Assembly (NCBI RefSeq): GCF_016908395.1
Contig: NZ_JAFBDU010000005.1
Coordinates: forward strand, 1-64,000
DNA: 64,000 nucleotides
From: Metabacillus crassostreae
Lineage (GTDB): Bacteria > Bacillota > Bacilli > Bacillales > Bacillaceae
Reading direction: 5' to 3'
The notes under the pieces are model-generated. The model did no database searches, was not told the DNA's origin, and was given only the letters and a program-made list of their open reading frames with translations. Position numbers and translations under genes: made by a program. Shown one piece after another: positions 18,212 to 27,260 of this stretch (positions are counted from its first letter, which is position 1; each line of letters starts with the position of its first letter).

Positions 18212-20140
18212 ATGAAAACTAGGGGATTGAAATGCTTGAAAAGAAGAAACAGGAGACTAATTTTATTCATTGTGATGTTCCTATTTCTGCTAACATCACT
18301 CTCAATATATATAACTACTTTTACGGGTAAAAACATATTTCCCAACTCTAATAAACGGCATGCCATGCTCAGGCTCGAAGACGTGGGACCTGGTGGGGAA
18401 TATAATAGTTTAGAAGCTTTAGGGAAGTTAAAAGCAGTTATACAATATATTGAGTCAGAAAATATAGCCTTTCATATAGCTGTTATTCCAAGAAGGATGG
18501 ACCTTAGCGAGGAAGGAACTTGGAATGAAAGAGGAATTGATGATCCAGATCCAGATAGTGTTAGTAGGTCATTTATTAAACTGCTAAAAGAAGTGCAACA
18601 GCAGGGTGGTATTTTAGGCATGCATGGATATAGCCATCAGTATGGTGACTCTGCTATGGAAGGGAACAATCAGAATTCAGGAATTGGTTCTGAATTTAAG
18701 GTTAATGGCGCTCCAGAAACAAAAGCAGTATCCTATGCAGCCGAGCGGATAACAAATAGCCTAGAAGCCTTTGCTAAAATTGATTTACAGCCGTCCTTTT
18801 GGGAGTCTCCTCACTACCAAGATACACGTGAACAGGAAAGGGTTTTTCGCTCTTTTATTGGGATTTTGTATCAGCCTGATTACTACTCATTACGCTCTTT
18901 TAAAGATATAAATGCTTATGACACAATTAACAGCTATGGTCAGGAAAGTCTCGGATCATTCTATGTGCCTGCACCTTTGGGGTACATCAGTGACCAGAAA
19001 TCTGTTAATAAAATGCTATCAAAAATCGAAAAAAGTGATGATTTAGCTTCATTATACTATCACCCATTTATGGAATTTCCTTATTTGGAGAAAGAGGTAT
19101 TAGCAGATGGAAAGCCCAAAATTGAGGATGGATTACCGGTTTACAAATATAAGGAAAACGGTGAAAGTTCATATCTTCACCAATTAGTAGATGGCTTTAA
19201 GCAAGAAGGATACCAATGGATGACATTGCATGATATTATCCCGTTTACTCCGGCTCATCGTGTAAAAATACCGCTTAATGTAAAGGCCGAACAAATCATG
19301 ATAGGGAATGTAAAGGGGCATGGGGATGCTGATATTGTTGTACGAGAGAAACATCGTATCGTATTAATACCAGGAACTTATACACTTCCACGCAATCGTC
19401 CTCAGAAGGCAACTGAGATATGGCTAAAGGAATCATTTTCTTCTGAAGAACAAGTCATGCTTGCTGATCTCAATAACGATGGAAAACAAGATTTACTGGC
19501 GTATAACCAAAAGAAAGGGGATTTTCGGGCTAGCTGGGCTGGAGATGAAAGGTTTCTTAATCCTACAATGCTTGGTAAATTACCGCCGAATCTAGATTCC
19601 TTAAAACCTTTTCAATCGCAAAACGGGAATGGATTAATAGCTTATGGTGATGGGCAAATTATTTACATTTATTATAGTGATAATCACTTGAATACAGAGA
19701 GGATAAATAGTTCTTTTCCAGTAAACAAAGGTCTCTATTTAGGAAAGTCTCAAGGCTCCACCCAAAGTGAATATCTTTACGTATCATCTGATAACCAGAA
19801 TGTTTTTAGCATACAGAATTTAGGCAATCGTTTAACAACACCGCAAAAGATTAAGGGAGTTTCGTTAAATGATGAGGATCAGCTACTCACGGGAGATTGG
19901 AATGGAGATGGAACGACTGATTTAATTATATATACAGCAGAAACAGGAGTTTGGAAAGGATATGTGAACGGAGGTGAAAATCAATATGATCCATTGAAAA
20001 ACTCCTTTGGTCCATGGGCACAGGGAGAGGGCAGAATTGGGTTTGCTGCTGATTTTGATGGGAATGGAAAGACAGATGTTGCATCTTTTGATGAAGTTAA
20101 GAATGTTTTGGATATTGCACTATCATATCAAACACCGTAA
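18212..20140 (+). CDS. DUF2334 (polysaccharide-deacetylase-like) protein with C-terminal FG-GAP-like repeats
   Basis: A 642-residue exported or anchored protein. A basic N-terminus and hydrophobic helix lie at about 16-37. A DUF2334-type deacetylase-fold domain follows at about 48-345: LRLEDVGPGG (Asp metal-ligand region), FHIAVIPRR, GMHGYSHQYGD and LYYHPFMEFPYL. The C-terminal half has Ca-binding-like repeats DLNNDGKQDLL, DWNGDGTTDLI and DFDGNGKTDVA, typical of FG-GAP/VCBS blades. It probably modifies or binds an extracellular polysaccharide. ATG 18212 has no ribosome site; TTG 18236 lies ten bases after AGGGG and may be the true start. The glycosyltransferase gene follows after 18 bases. 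Confidence 0.75.
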   Translation: MKTRGLKCLKRRNRRLILFIVMFLFLLTSLSIYITTFTGKNIFPNSNKRHAMLRLEDVGPGGEYNSLEALGKLKAVIQYIESENIAFHIAVIPRRMDLSEEGTWNERGIDDPDPDSVSRSFIKLLKEVQQQGGILGMHGYSHQYGDSAMEGNNQNSGIGSEFKVNGAPETKAVSYAAERITNSLEAFAKIDLQPSFWESPHYQDTREQERVFRSFIGILYQPDYYSLRSFKDINAYDTINSYGQESLGSFYVPAPLGYISDQKSVNKMLSKIEKSDDLASLYYHPFMEFPYLEKEVLADGKPKIEDGLPVYKYKENGESSYLHQLVDGFKQEGYQWMTLHDIIPFTPAHRVKIPLNVKAEQIMIGNVKGHGDADIVVREKHRIVLIPGTYTLPRNRPQKATEIWLKESFSSEEQVMLADLNNDGKQDLLAYNQKKGDFRASWAGDERFLNPTMLGKLPPNLDSLKPFQSQNGNGLIAYGDGQIIYIYYSDNHLNTERINSSFPVNKGLYLGKSQGSTQSEYLYVSSDNQNVFSIQNLGNRLTTPQKIKGVSLNDEDQLLTGDWNGDGTTDLIIYTAETGVWKGYVNGGENQYDPLKNSFGPWAQGEGRIGFAADFDGNGKTDVASFDEVKNVLDIALSYQTP

Positions 20141-20158
20141 GTGTGAAAGGAAGAAATC

Positions 20159-21394
20159 ATGCAACACTTTTTCATTATAATTTCAAATATATTTCAGGTC
20201 GTTATTTTTTCGGTGAGTTTTTACCAGATTATTATTAGTTTGGCTGGTTTTAAGAAAAACAAAAAGGTTATGAAAGAGCATCATCCACAAAAGTCTTTTG
20301 CAATACTCGTTGCAGCACATAATGAAGAAAAGGTCATTGCCCCTCTCTTAGAGAATCTTACTAAGCTGCATTATCCAAAGGATTTATATGAAGTTTTTGT
20401 TATCTGTGATAACTGCACAGACAGTACTGTGAAGATTGCAAATATGCATAATGTTCACGTGATGGAGAGGATAGACCCACTCCGAAAAGGAAAGGGTTTT
20501 GCTATGGAATGGATGCTAGAAAAGCTATGGCAGGGAAAACGTGAGTTTGATGCTATTGTTGTATTTGATGCAGACAATCTAGTTAGTAAAAATTACTTAA
20601 GTGAAATGAATAATAAGCTGATGGATGGTCATCAAGTGATTCAAGGTTATATAGAAACTAAAAACCCTTATGATTCATGGGTTTCCCTTTCTTACGCCAT
20701 CACATACTGGTATATTAATCGGATGTGGCAGCAAGCAAGGCATAACTGGGGGATGGCAAGTACGTTAGCTGGCACAGGAATGTGTTTTGATGCAAGATTA
20801 CTCAAGGAGATTGGCTGGAACGCAACATCACTTACAGAAGATGTAGAATTTACAGCACGCTGCCTTGGTAATGGCATCTATCCTACTTGGGCAAATAATG
20901 CAATTGTCTATGATGAAAAGCCTGTTACACTTATAAGTTCTGTAAGACAGAGATTACGCTGGATGCGCGGACACACTGATTGTGCCAGAAGATATATGAA
21001 GCCTCTTTTGATAAAATCTATTCAAACACGAAGTTTTACACAATTTGATGCAGCAATGTATTTATTTCAGCCCATTAGATTTTTATTTGTAGCAGCAGTT
21101 TGGGTAATGTCCTATTTGCAACTGGCTACTCCTTTATACAGCCAATTCGAATTGTTAAAAGTGGTTCCAGATTGGGGATGGATTGCGTTGAATGTTGCAT
21201 TGTTTCTACAGTTTCCGATAGTCATGATGATGGAGAGAAAACCTTTAAAGGCCTATCTAGGACTGGTACTATTTCCTGTCTTCCAATTCACCTGGTTTCC
21301 GATCACTCTTTTTGGTTTGTTTACAAGTAATAATAAAAATTGGAACCATACGATTCATAGTCGCTCAATCCGAATTGAAGATTTGAATGGATAA
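20159..21394 (+). CDS. Processive family-2 glycosyltransferase (membrane polysaccharide synthase)
   Basis: A 411-residue GT2 enzyme. An N-terminal membrane helix (about 5-27) precedes the GT-A domain: ILVAAHNEE nucleotide site, VVFDADN (DxD), TEDVEF (catalytic base) and QRLRWMRGH (QxxRW, hallmark of processive synthases). C-terminal helices follow at about 305-400. This layout matches PgaC/IcaA, hyaluronan and cellulose-type synthases, which polymerise and extrude a glycan. The product is not deducible; a GlcNAc polymer would fit the deacetylase-like neighbour and the UDP-HexNAc epimerase upstream (inference). Coupled in tandem to the DUF2334 gene. Confidence 0.87.
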   Translation: MQHFFIIISNIFQVVIFSVSFYQIIISLAGFKKNKKVMKEHHPQKSFAILVAAHNEEKVIAPLLENLTKLHYPKDLYEVFVICDNCTDSTVKIANMHNVHVMERIDPLRKGKGFAMEWMLEKLWQGKREFDAIVVFDADNLVSKNYLSEMNNKLMDGHQVIQGYIETKNPYDSWVSLSYAITYWYINRMWQQARHNWGMASTLAGTGMCFDARLLKEIGWNATSLTEDVEFTARCLGNGIYPTWANNAIVYDEKPVTLISSVRQRLRWMRGHTDCARRYMKPLLIKSIQTRSFTQFDAAMYLFQPIRFLFVAAVWVMSYLQLATPLYSQFELLKVVPDWGWIALNVALFLQFPIVMMMERKPLKAYLGLVLFPVFQFTWFPITLFGLFTSNNKNWNHTIHSRSIRIEDLNG

Positions 21395-21413
21395 ATAATA
21401 TATTGTTTAGTTA

Positions 21414-21446
21414 AAAGGGAGTTTAACGTTAGTTATCCTCCCCTTT
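21414..21446 (+). terminator. Weak terminator after the glycosyltransferase gene
   Basis: An 8-bp stem with a bulged C (21414-21421 with 21438-21446), a 16-base loop and no long T-run. Confidence 0.4.
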
Positions 21447-21631
21447 AGTATCTATCTATTGTGAGATCTTAATTTCTGCTCCAATTCAAAGTAGATGGGG
21501 ATTAACTGATGGATTTGTACCTTTAACTTCCATAAAGATAATGCCTGAATATTCTTTTGTAATTTGAGATCATTTATACCTAGGTTGTATTCACCACTAC
21601 TAAGTTAGTTATATAGTTCATCAGGAAAATC

Positions 21632-22984
21632 TCAGCCAATTAAAACCATATCCTCCTCATTCGACTTATATTCTTTAGTTTTACTTCCACCTTTCTGTGA
21701 TAAAGCATAAGCTAATGTTAATGGACCTAATCGGCCTATGAACATAGTGATTGTAATAATGATTTTCCCCCATGCAGAAAGATCTGGTGTTAATCCCATT
21801 GATAATCCTACAGTTCCAAAAGCGGAAGTAGCTTCAAATAAAATGGCGAAGAAGTTGGTATTGCTTGAGTGCTCGGTCACTGTTAATAACATAGTAACAG
21901 CAAGTATAACTCCAAAAGATAGTACGATAACTGTTATCGCTCGATTAATGATTTTAATAGATATATTTTTCTCGAAAACCTCTATATTTTTCTTGCGTTT
22001 AATACGGGACCATAGATAAATGATGATGATAAAAAATGTATTTGTTTTCGTCCCTCCGCCTGTACCACCAGTGGAAGCACCAATAAACATGAAAAAGATA
22101 ATTAGCAATAGGGAAGGGATCATCATATCTCCTATGTTGATTGTATTAAAACCAGCAGTACGTGTTGTAGCACTTTGAAAAAATGCTGCCCATAAACGAT
22201 CATCAGTCGGTAATCCTTCTAAGGTCAATACATTAATTGACTCTATTGCTAAAATAACGATAAATCCAACAATAATTAAGGTAGAAGACATCAATATTAC
22301 AAGCTTTGAATGGAGAGTTAAGGCTGTCCACCTACGATTATTATAGATGTCTAAAAGTACTGTAAAGCCTAGTCCAGTAATGATAAATAAGCTTGATATG
22401 ATTACATTTACTACGGGATCACCAACATAATTGCTTAGACTGTTCGACCATAAAACAAAGCCTGCATTATTGTAGGCAGAAATAGAATGAAAGAGTGCAT
22501 GATAAAAAGCATTCCAAAACCCCATATCGTTATTCCACCTAATTGTCAGTATTATTGTTGCTAAACTCTCAAGCAAAATAGTAAGAATAAATATACTAAC
22601 AATAAGTTTTTTTAGGCTTTGGGATGGCAAGGCTTTTGTTGATATTTTTAATAGTTTACGCTTTCTTTCCCCAATCTTTTCACCTAATAATAGGGCAATA
22701 AAAGCACCATAAGTCATAAAACCTAAACCACCAATTTGGATAAGTAGCATAATAATCAGTTGTCCTATTAAAGAGAAATCACTTCCTGTGTTCATGACAA
22801 CTAACCCTGTTACACAAACAGCTGATGTTGATGTAAAAAGGGCATTAATAATTCCTATGCTTTTTCCTGTTGATGAGGATATTGGGAGAGCTAATAGTAT
22901 CGTTCCTATAAAAATAAGAATTAAAAATCCAATAATTATGAATTGACTCGGTTTTAACGTTTTATTTCTATAGTATTTATACAT
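21632..22984 (-). CDS. TrkH/KtrB-family potassium uptake membrane subunit
   Basis: A 450-residue integral membrane protein with the four-fold MPM repeat of the SKT superfamily. Selectivity-filter loops show Gly-rich turns: STSAVCVTGLVV, HSISAYNNAGF, TARTTRTAGF-type (here SATTRTAGFNT) and EATSAFGTVGLS. It translocates K+, often with Na+, across the cell membrane. Length matches KtrB/KtrD. No ktrA/ktrC RCK subunit is next to it, so the regulatory partner must be elsewhere, as with KtrD in B. subtilis. ATG with GAGG ten bases upstream. Confidence 0.88.
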   Translation of the reverse strand: MYKYYRNKTLKPSQFIIIGFLILIFIGTILLALPISSSTGKSIGIINALFTSTSAVCVTGLVVMNTGSDFSLIGQLIIMLLIQIGGLGFMTYGAFIALLLGEKIGERKRKLLKISTKALPSQSLKKLIVSIFILTILLESLATIILTIRWNNDMGFWNAFYHALFHSISAYNNAGFVLWSNSLSNYVGDPVVNVIISSLFIITGLGFTVLLDIYNNRRWTALTLHSKLVILMSSTLIIVGFIVILAIESINVLTLEGLPTDDRLWAAFFQSATTRTAGFNTINIGDMMIPSLLLIIFFMFIGASTGGTGGGTKTNTFFIIIIYLWSRIKRKKNIEVFEKNISIKIINRAITVIVLSFGVILAVTMLLTVTEHSSNTNFFAILFEATSAFGTVGLSMGLTPDLSAWGKIIITITMFIGRLGPLTLAYALSQKGGSKTKEYKSNEEDMVLIG

Positions 22985-23201
22985 ATTTGCTACCTCATAA
23001 CTTCGGTTTTTATTAGTTTTAATAACCTATAATGGTAGATTTAAACCTTTTTATGCAAGATGTAGGTGTAGTGTTCCAAATAGCAATTTCAGATATAACT
23101 AGGAGCCCTATAAGAAATAAATCTTTTACAAACCCTCAAATTTAAATGGTACAGTAAATAATAGGAAGAAAGATTAATGTAATAAGAGGAGGGAGAGAAA
23201 G

Positions 23202-24188
23202 ATGTCCATGAATTTAGAAAAAGTTCGTTGGGGTATTATTGGCTGTGGAGATGTGACAGAGGTAAAGAGTGGACCTGCATTTCAAAAGGTTAAAAATTCA
23301 GAGTTAGTGGCTGTGATGCGTAGAACAGGTGAGCTAGCGAGAGATTATGCTCAAAGACATAATGTTCCAAAATGGTATGCTGATGCTGATGCTCTAATTA
23401 ATGATCCTGATGTTGATGCTGTTTATATTGCAACGCCACCAGGCTCACATAAGGAATATACAATAAAGGTTGCAGAAGCAGGAAAGCCTGTTTATGTAGA
23501 AAAGCCTATGGCACTAAACTGGGCTGAATGTAATGAAATGATCGCTGCTTGTAAAAAGGCGCGTGTTCCTTTATTTGTTGCTTATTATCGTAGGGCACAG
23601 CCGAGATTTGTTAAAATAAAAGAGCTCTTGGATACTAATGTGATCGGAGAAATTCGTTTTGTATCAACTACACAGTATCAAAAAGCTAGCGAAGATGTGA
23701 AGAACTCAACAAATCCCCCATGGAGAGTTCAACCTGAATTGTCCGGTGGAGGTCTATTTTTTGATTTAGCTAGTCATACACTCGATATCTTAGATTATTT
23801 GCTAGGGCCGATTAAGGAGACAAAAGGATTTGCCTCAAATCAAGCAGGCTTTTACCAAGCGGAAGATATTGTTACAGGAACCTACCGATTCGAATCGGGA
23901 ATCCATGGTGTAGGTAATTGGTGTTTTTCTGCTTTTGAAGATGAAGATGTAAATGAAATTGTCGGTAGTAAGGGGAGTATTACCTTTTCTACATTTGGGA
24001 ACGATCCAATTGTTTTAAAGACCGCAAATGGGGTAGAAACATGGAATTTTGAACGACCTCAGCATGTCCATCAGCCCCTTATAGAAACGATTGTATCTGA
24101 TTTAACAGGGGGTACTAATTTGTGCCAGAGTACTGGAGAATCTGGTGCAAGGACGAATTTGATTATGGAAGAAATGGTTAAGTGGTAA
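23202..24188 (+). CDS. Gfo/Idh/MocA-family oxidoreductase
   Basis: A 328-residue NAD(P)-dependent dehydrogenase. The Rossmann motif WGIIGCGDVTEVKSGP is at about residues 10-25, the family EKPMALN motif at about 97-103 (the Lys-Pro pair), and an alpha/beta C-terminal domain follows with GGGLFFDLASHTLDILDYLLGP (catalytic His/Asp region). Substrates in this family are sugars, inositols and related polyols; the specific one is not deducible. The start has a near-perfect AGGAGG site. It stands alone between the K+ transporter and the iron importer. Confidence 0.88.
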   Translation: MSMNLEKVRWGIIGCGDVTEVKSGPAFQKVKNSELVAVMRRTGELARDYAQRHNVPKWYADADALINDPDVDAVYIATPPGSHKEYTIKVAEAGKPVYVEKPMALNWAECNEMIAACKKARVPLFVAYYRRAQPRFVKIKELLDTNVIGEIRFVSTTQYQKASEDVKNSTNPPWRVQPELSGGGLFFDLASHTLDILDYLLGPIKETKGFASNQAGFYQAEDIVTGTYRFESGIHGVGNWCFSAFEDEDVNEIVGSKGSITFSTFGNDPIVLKTANGVETWNFERPQHVHQPLIETIVSDLTGGTNLCQSTGESGARTNLIMEEMVKW

Positions 24189-24311
24189 AGTACATTCTTG
24201 GTATATTTGCAAACATGTCACAGTGATTTGAGTGAGTGTGTAATAAAAATCCTCTCATTTAGATATGTATGGCAAGCGTTAGAACTGTTGAACATATAGC
24301 CCTTCACAGCA

Positions 24312-24358
24312 AAAAGGTTGCAGACGATCCCAACTAGGGAGATCGTCTGCAACCTTTT
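24312..24358. terminator. Strong bidirectional terminator
   Basis: An 18-bp perfect stem (24312-24329 with 24341-24358), A-rich on the left and T-rich on the right. It lies between the Gfo/Idh gene and the convergent siderophore ABC operon. Confidence 0.85.
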
Positions 24359-24372
24359 GCTAAGTGTGGGAG

Positions 24373-25197
24373 CTAGCCTTTAATAAGGGTGAGCTCTCTA
24401 TTCACATGATAACGTCCTATAGGAATTACTGAAGGAGATCCAGAAACAGGATCTTCTATTACTGTGCAATGAAGACCAAAAATGTCTTCAATTAATGTAC
24501 TTGTAATAACCTTTGATGGCTCACCCTCTGCAACAAGTCTTCCTTTTTGAAGAGCGAAAATATAGTCTGCATAACGAGCAGATAAATTGATATCATGAAG
24601 AACCATGACAATGGTTGTTCCATATTTTCGGTTAAGATCTGTTAGCAGGTCAAGAATTTCAATTTGATAGGTGATATCTAAATAGGTTGTTGGTTCATCA
24701 AGAAATAATATGTCTGTTTGTTGTGCAAGTGCCATTGCAATCCAGACACGCTGTCTTTGACCACCTGAAAGCTCATCAATGCTACGATCAGCAAATTCAG
24801 TGATGTTCATCATTTCCATAGCGTCACTAACTGCTTCGTAATCCTTTTTTGTCCAACCCTTTAGAAATGTTTGGTGTGGAAATCTTCCTCGTCCAACTAA
24901 ATCTGCAACCGTTATTCCTTCAGGTACAATTGGTGATTGAGGTAGTAGACCCAATACACGAGCTAATTGCTTTGGAGGTATTTTATTAATTGGTTTTCCA
25001 CCAAAGGTTACTTGCCCAGAGGTAGGTTTAATAAGTCTAGCCATTGTTTTAAGGAGTGTAGATTTACCACAACCATTGGCCCCAATTATAATACTAATTT
25101 TGTTGCTAGGAATCGTTATGCTTACATCATGTAAAATGGTTTTATTATCGTATCCAGCAGTGATTCCTTCCGTTTGAAAAGCTTGTGTCGGTTTCAT
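24373..25197 (-). CDS. Siderophore ABC transporter ATP-binding protein (FecE/FhuC type)
   Basis: A 274-residue ATPase of the iron-siderophore/B12 importer family. Walker A GANGCGKST, ABC signature LSGGQRQRVWIAMAL, Walker B ILFLDEPTTYLD and the switch His in VMVLHDINLSARYAD are all intact. It powers import through the two FecCD permeases encoded just upstream. The ATG overlaps the permease stop (TAATG), and an AGGGAG site lies inside the permease end. Last gene of a four-gene Fur-controlled operon. Confidence 0.93.
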   Translation of the reverse strand: MKPTQAFQTEGITAGYDNKTILHDVSITIPSNKISIIIGANGCGKSTLLKTMARLIKPTSGQVTFGGKPINKIPPKQLARVLGLLPQSPIVPEGITVADLVGRGRFPHQTFLKGWTKKDYEAVSDAMEMMNITEFADRSIDELSGGQRQRVWIAMALAQQTDILFLDEPTTYLDITYQIEILDLLTDLNRKYGTTIVMVLHDINLSARYADYIFALQKGRLVAEGEPSKVITSTLIEDIFGLHCTVIEDPVSGSPSVIPIGRYHVNRELTLIKG

Positions 25198-26228
25198 TAT
25201 AAATCTCCCTTTCGATTCATTCGAATTAGCAAGTAAATCAAATATGGAGCTCCAAGTATGCCTGTGATTACACCTACAGGATATCTAGCCACAAATGCGA
25301 ATTGTCCGATTAGATCTGATGCTAAAACTAAAATGATGCCAATAAGACCTGCTGGAATAATGCTTGAAAATCCTACTCCAACTAATCTTTTTGCGATAGG
25401 TCCAGAAAGGAACGCGACAAAAGCGATAGGTCCTGTTGTAGCCGTTGCTAACGCAATAATAAGGACCGAACTGATAACAAGTATAAATCGTGTTTTGTCA
25501 GTATCGACTCCAAGTGAAGTTGCTGCTTGCTCTCCAAGCTCTAGCATATCTAAGTTCTTCCCAAGAACAACGATAATTGGTGCGAAGATAAGGACGGTAA
25601 TTATTAAAGGATAAAGATTCTCCATTTTAGCACCATTTAGACTACCACTCAACCATCTCATTGCAGTAGGAACATCATTTTGCTGACCAATAAGTAATAG
25701 ATACGATATGACAGCGTTTAGCATTGCTTGAATGCCAATTCCTATTAAAATTAATCGACCAATTGAAAAAGAAGTACCTCTTGATAATAGAAAAATAATA
25801 ATAACTGTTGCAAGTCCACCAATAATAGAAGCAATTGAAACAAAGGTTGTGCTTGCTTGAAGAACGATGATACAAAACACAGCAGCTGCACTTGAACCTG
25901 CTGTGATACCGATAACATTTGGGTTTGCTAAAGGATTACGAAGCATTGTTTGAAATACATGTCCTGCAACACCAAAAGCAAATCCAGCAAAAACACCTGC
26001 AACCATTCTTGGAAACCGTATTGTTTCGACTGCAAATGATGCACCTTTTATTTTCTCACCGAGTAAAACACTTATAACATCTGAAAAAGGATAAATTGTG
26101 TTTCCTAGCATTAGCATTGTGCAGCAAAGTGCAACGGAAATGATTGCAAGGAGGGAAGTGACAAAGAAAAAACGACGACGTCTCTTTATTCTACCTACCA
26201 TAATAAGATTTATAGATTCATTCATCAT
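25197..26228 (-). CDS. FecCD-family siderophore permease (second subunit)
   Basis: A 343-residue permease with about 9-10 membrane helices. Family motifs include RFPRMVAGVFAGFAFGVAG, RNPLANPNVIGI near residue 100 and GPIAFVAFLSGPIAKRL, the cytoplasmic coupling region contacting the ATPase. It forms the membrane channel with the neighbouring FecCD protein. The start overlaps the upstream permease stop (ATGA). N-terminal residues include a basic KRRRR stretch before the first helix. Confidence 0.92.
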   Translation of the reverse strand: MMNESINLIMVGRIKRRRRFFFVTSLLAIISVALCCTMLMLGNTIYPFSDVISVLLGEKIKGASFAVETIRFPRMVAGVFAGFAFGVAGHVFQTMLRNPLANPNVIGITAGSSAAAVFCIIVLQASTTFVSIASIIGGLATVIIIFLLSRGTSFSIGRLILIGIGIQAMLNAVISYLLLIGQQNDVPTAMRWLSGSLNGAKMENLYPLIITVLIFAPIIVVLGKNLDMLELGEQAATSLGVDTDKTRFILVISSVLIIALATATTGPIAFVAFLSGPIAKRLVGVGFSSIIPAGLIGIILVLASDLIGQFAFVARYPVGVITGILGAPYLIYLLIRMNRKGDL

Positions 26229-27259
26229 AAGGCACGCATTTTCGCTTTCATAGTTATTAAGATTAAAATAGGAGCCCCAACAAATGCTGTAACTACACCA
26301 ACTTCAAGCTCCCCAGGACTTCCAAGAATTCTACCAAAAACATCTGATATTGTTAAGATAATAGCACCTAATAGCGCTGACATTGGGATAATGTATCGAA
26401 TATCAGGGCCAATAAGGAGTCGAATAACATGTGTTGCTAATAATCCGATAAATCCAATAGGGCCTGCTAGTGCTGTTGCTACACCACATAATAGTACACC
26501 TGCAAATGCAGCTATAAGTCTAAGTGTTCCTGTACGTACTCCTAGTCCTGTTGCTACTTCATCACCTAATGCAATTGCGTTTAGTGAGGGAGCGGAGAAA
26601 AGGGCTATTAGTATTCCAACTATAAGAAAAGGAATAAAGATTGAGACAGAGTTCCAATTTCCTGATCCAACACTTCCTACCTGCCAATACCTAAATTGAT
26701 CCATAACGTTTGAGCGAGGAATCATAATTGCCATCACGAGAGATGATAAAGCAGCGCTTGTAGCAGCACCCGCTAAAACGAGTTTAAGGGGCGTGGCACC
26801 GCCACTCCCCATCGAACCAATTCCGAATACAAAAATGGCAGTTATGATTGCTCCTGCTAATGCAAACCAAATGTATTGACTAGCGGAACCAATATTAAAG
26901 AAGGAAATTCCACAAACGACGAAAAGTGCTGCCCCTGTGTTAACTCCGAGTATGCTAGGATCTGCAATAGGGTTGCGAGTGACTGACTGCATGAGAGCCC
27001 CAGAAACTCCTAATGCTGCACCACACATGATACTAAATACAGTTCTAGCCATTCTTTGGCGAACAACATTTGCTCCGTGGGTCTGTACCTCAGGATGGAA
27101 TAAACCATCCATTAGTTCCTTCCATCCAACTATACGAGATCCAAAAGCAAGAGAAGCCAATACACATATACCGAGTATGACAATAGAAAGTATAAGTACT
27201 TTTATGAAATTTTTCGGTATATGCAACTGCTTATTTTCTGAAACGGAAGTATTACTCAT
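26225..27259 (-). CDS. FecCD-family siderophore permease (first subunit)
   Basis: A 344-residue permease with about 9-10 membrane helices. Motifs: RQRMARTVFSIMCGAALGVSGALMQ-type opening, RNPIADPSILGVNTGAA and GPIGFIGLLATHVIRLL. It pairs with the adjacent permease. It starts two bases after the stop of the binding-protein gene and has no strong ribosome site of its own, so translation is probably coupled. Confidence 0.92.
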   Translation of the reverse strand: MSNTSVSENKQLHIPKNFIKVLILSIVILGICVLASLAFGSRIVGWKELMDGLFHPEVQTHGANVVRQRMARTVFSIMCGAALGVSGALMQSVTRNPIADPSILGVNTGAALFVVCGISFFNIGSASQYIWFALAGAIITAIFVFGIGSMGSGGATPLKLVLAGAATSAALSSLVMAIMIPRSNVMDQFRYWQVGSVGSGNWNSVSIFIPFLIVGILIALFSAPSLNAIALGDEVATGLGVRTGTLRLIAAFAGVLLCGVATALAGPIGFIGLLATHVIRLLIGPDIRYIIPMSALLGAIILTISDVFGRILGSPGELEVGVVTAFVGAPILILITMKAKMRAL

Positions 27260-27260
27260 T

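Noticed and set aside
21452-21604. Minus-strand open segment of 50 codons after the glycosyltransferase gene
   Set aside because: It has no start codon and no ribosome site, a second frame is nearly open over the same bases, and I recognise no family; too weak to call even as a remnant.
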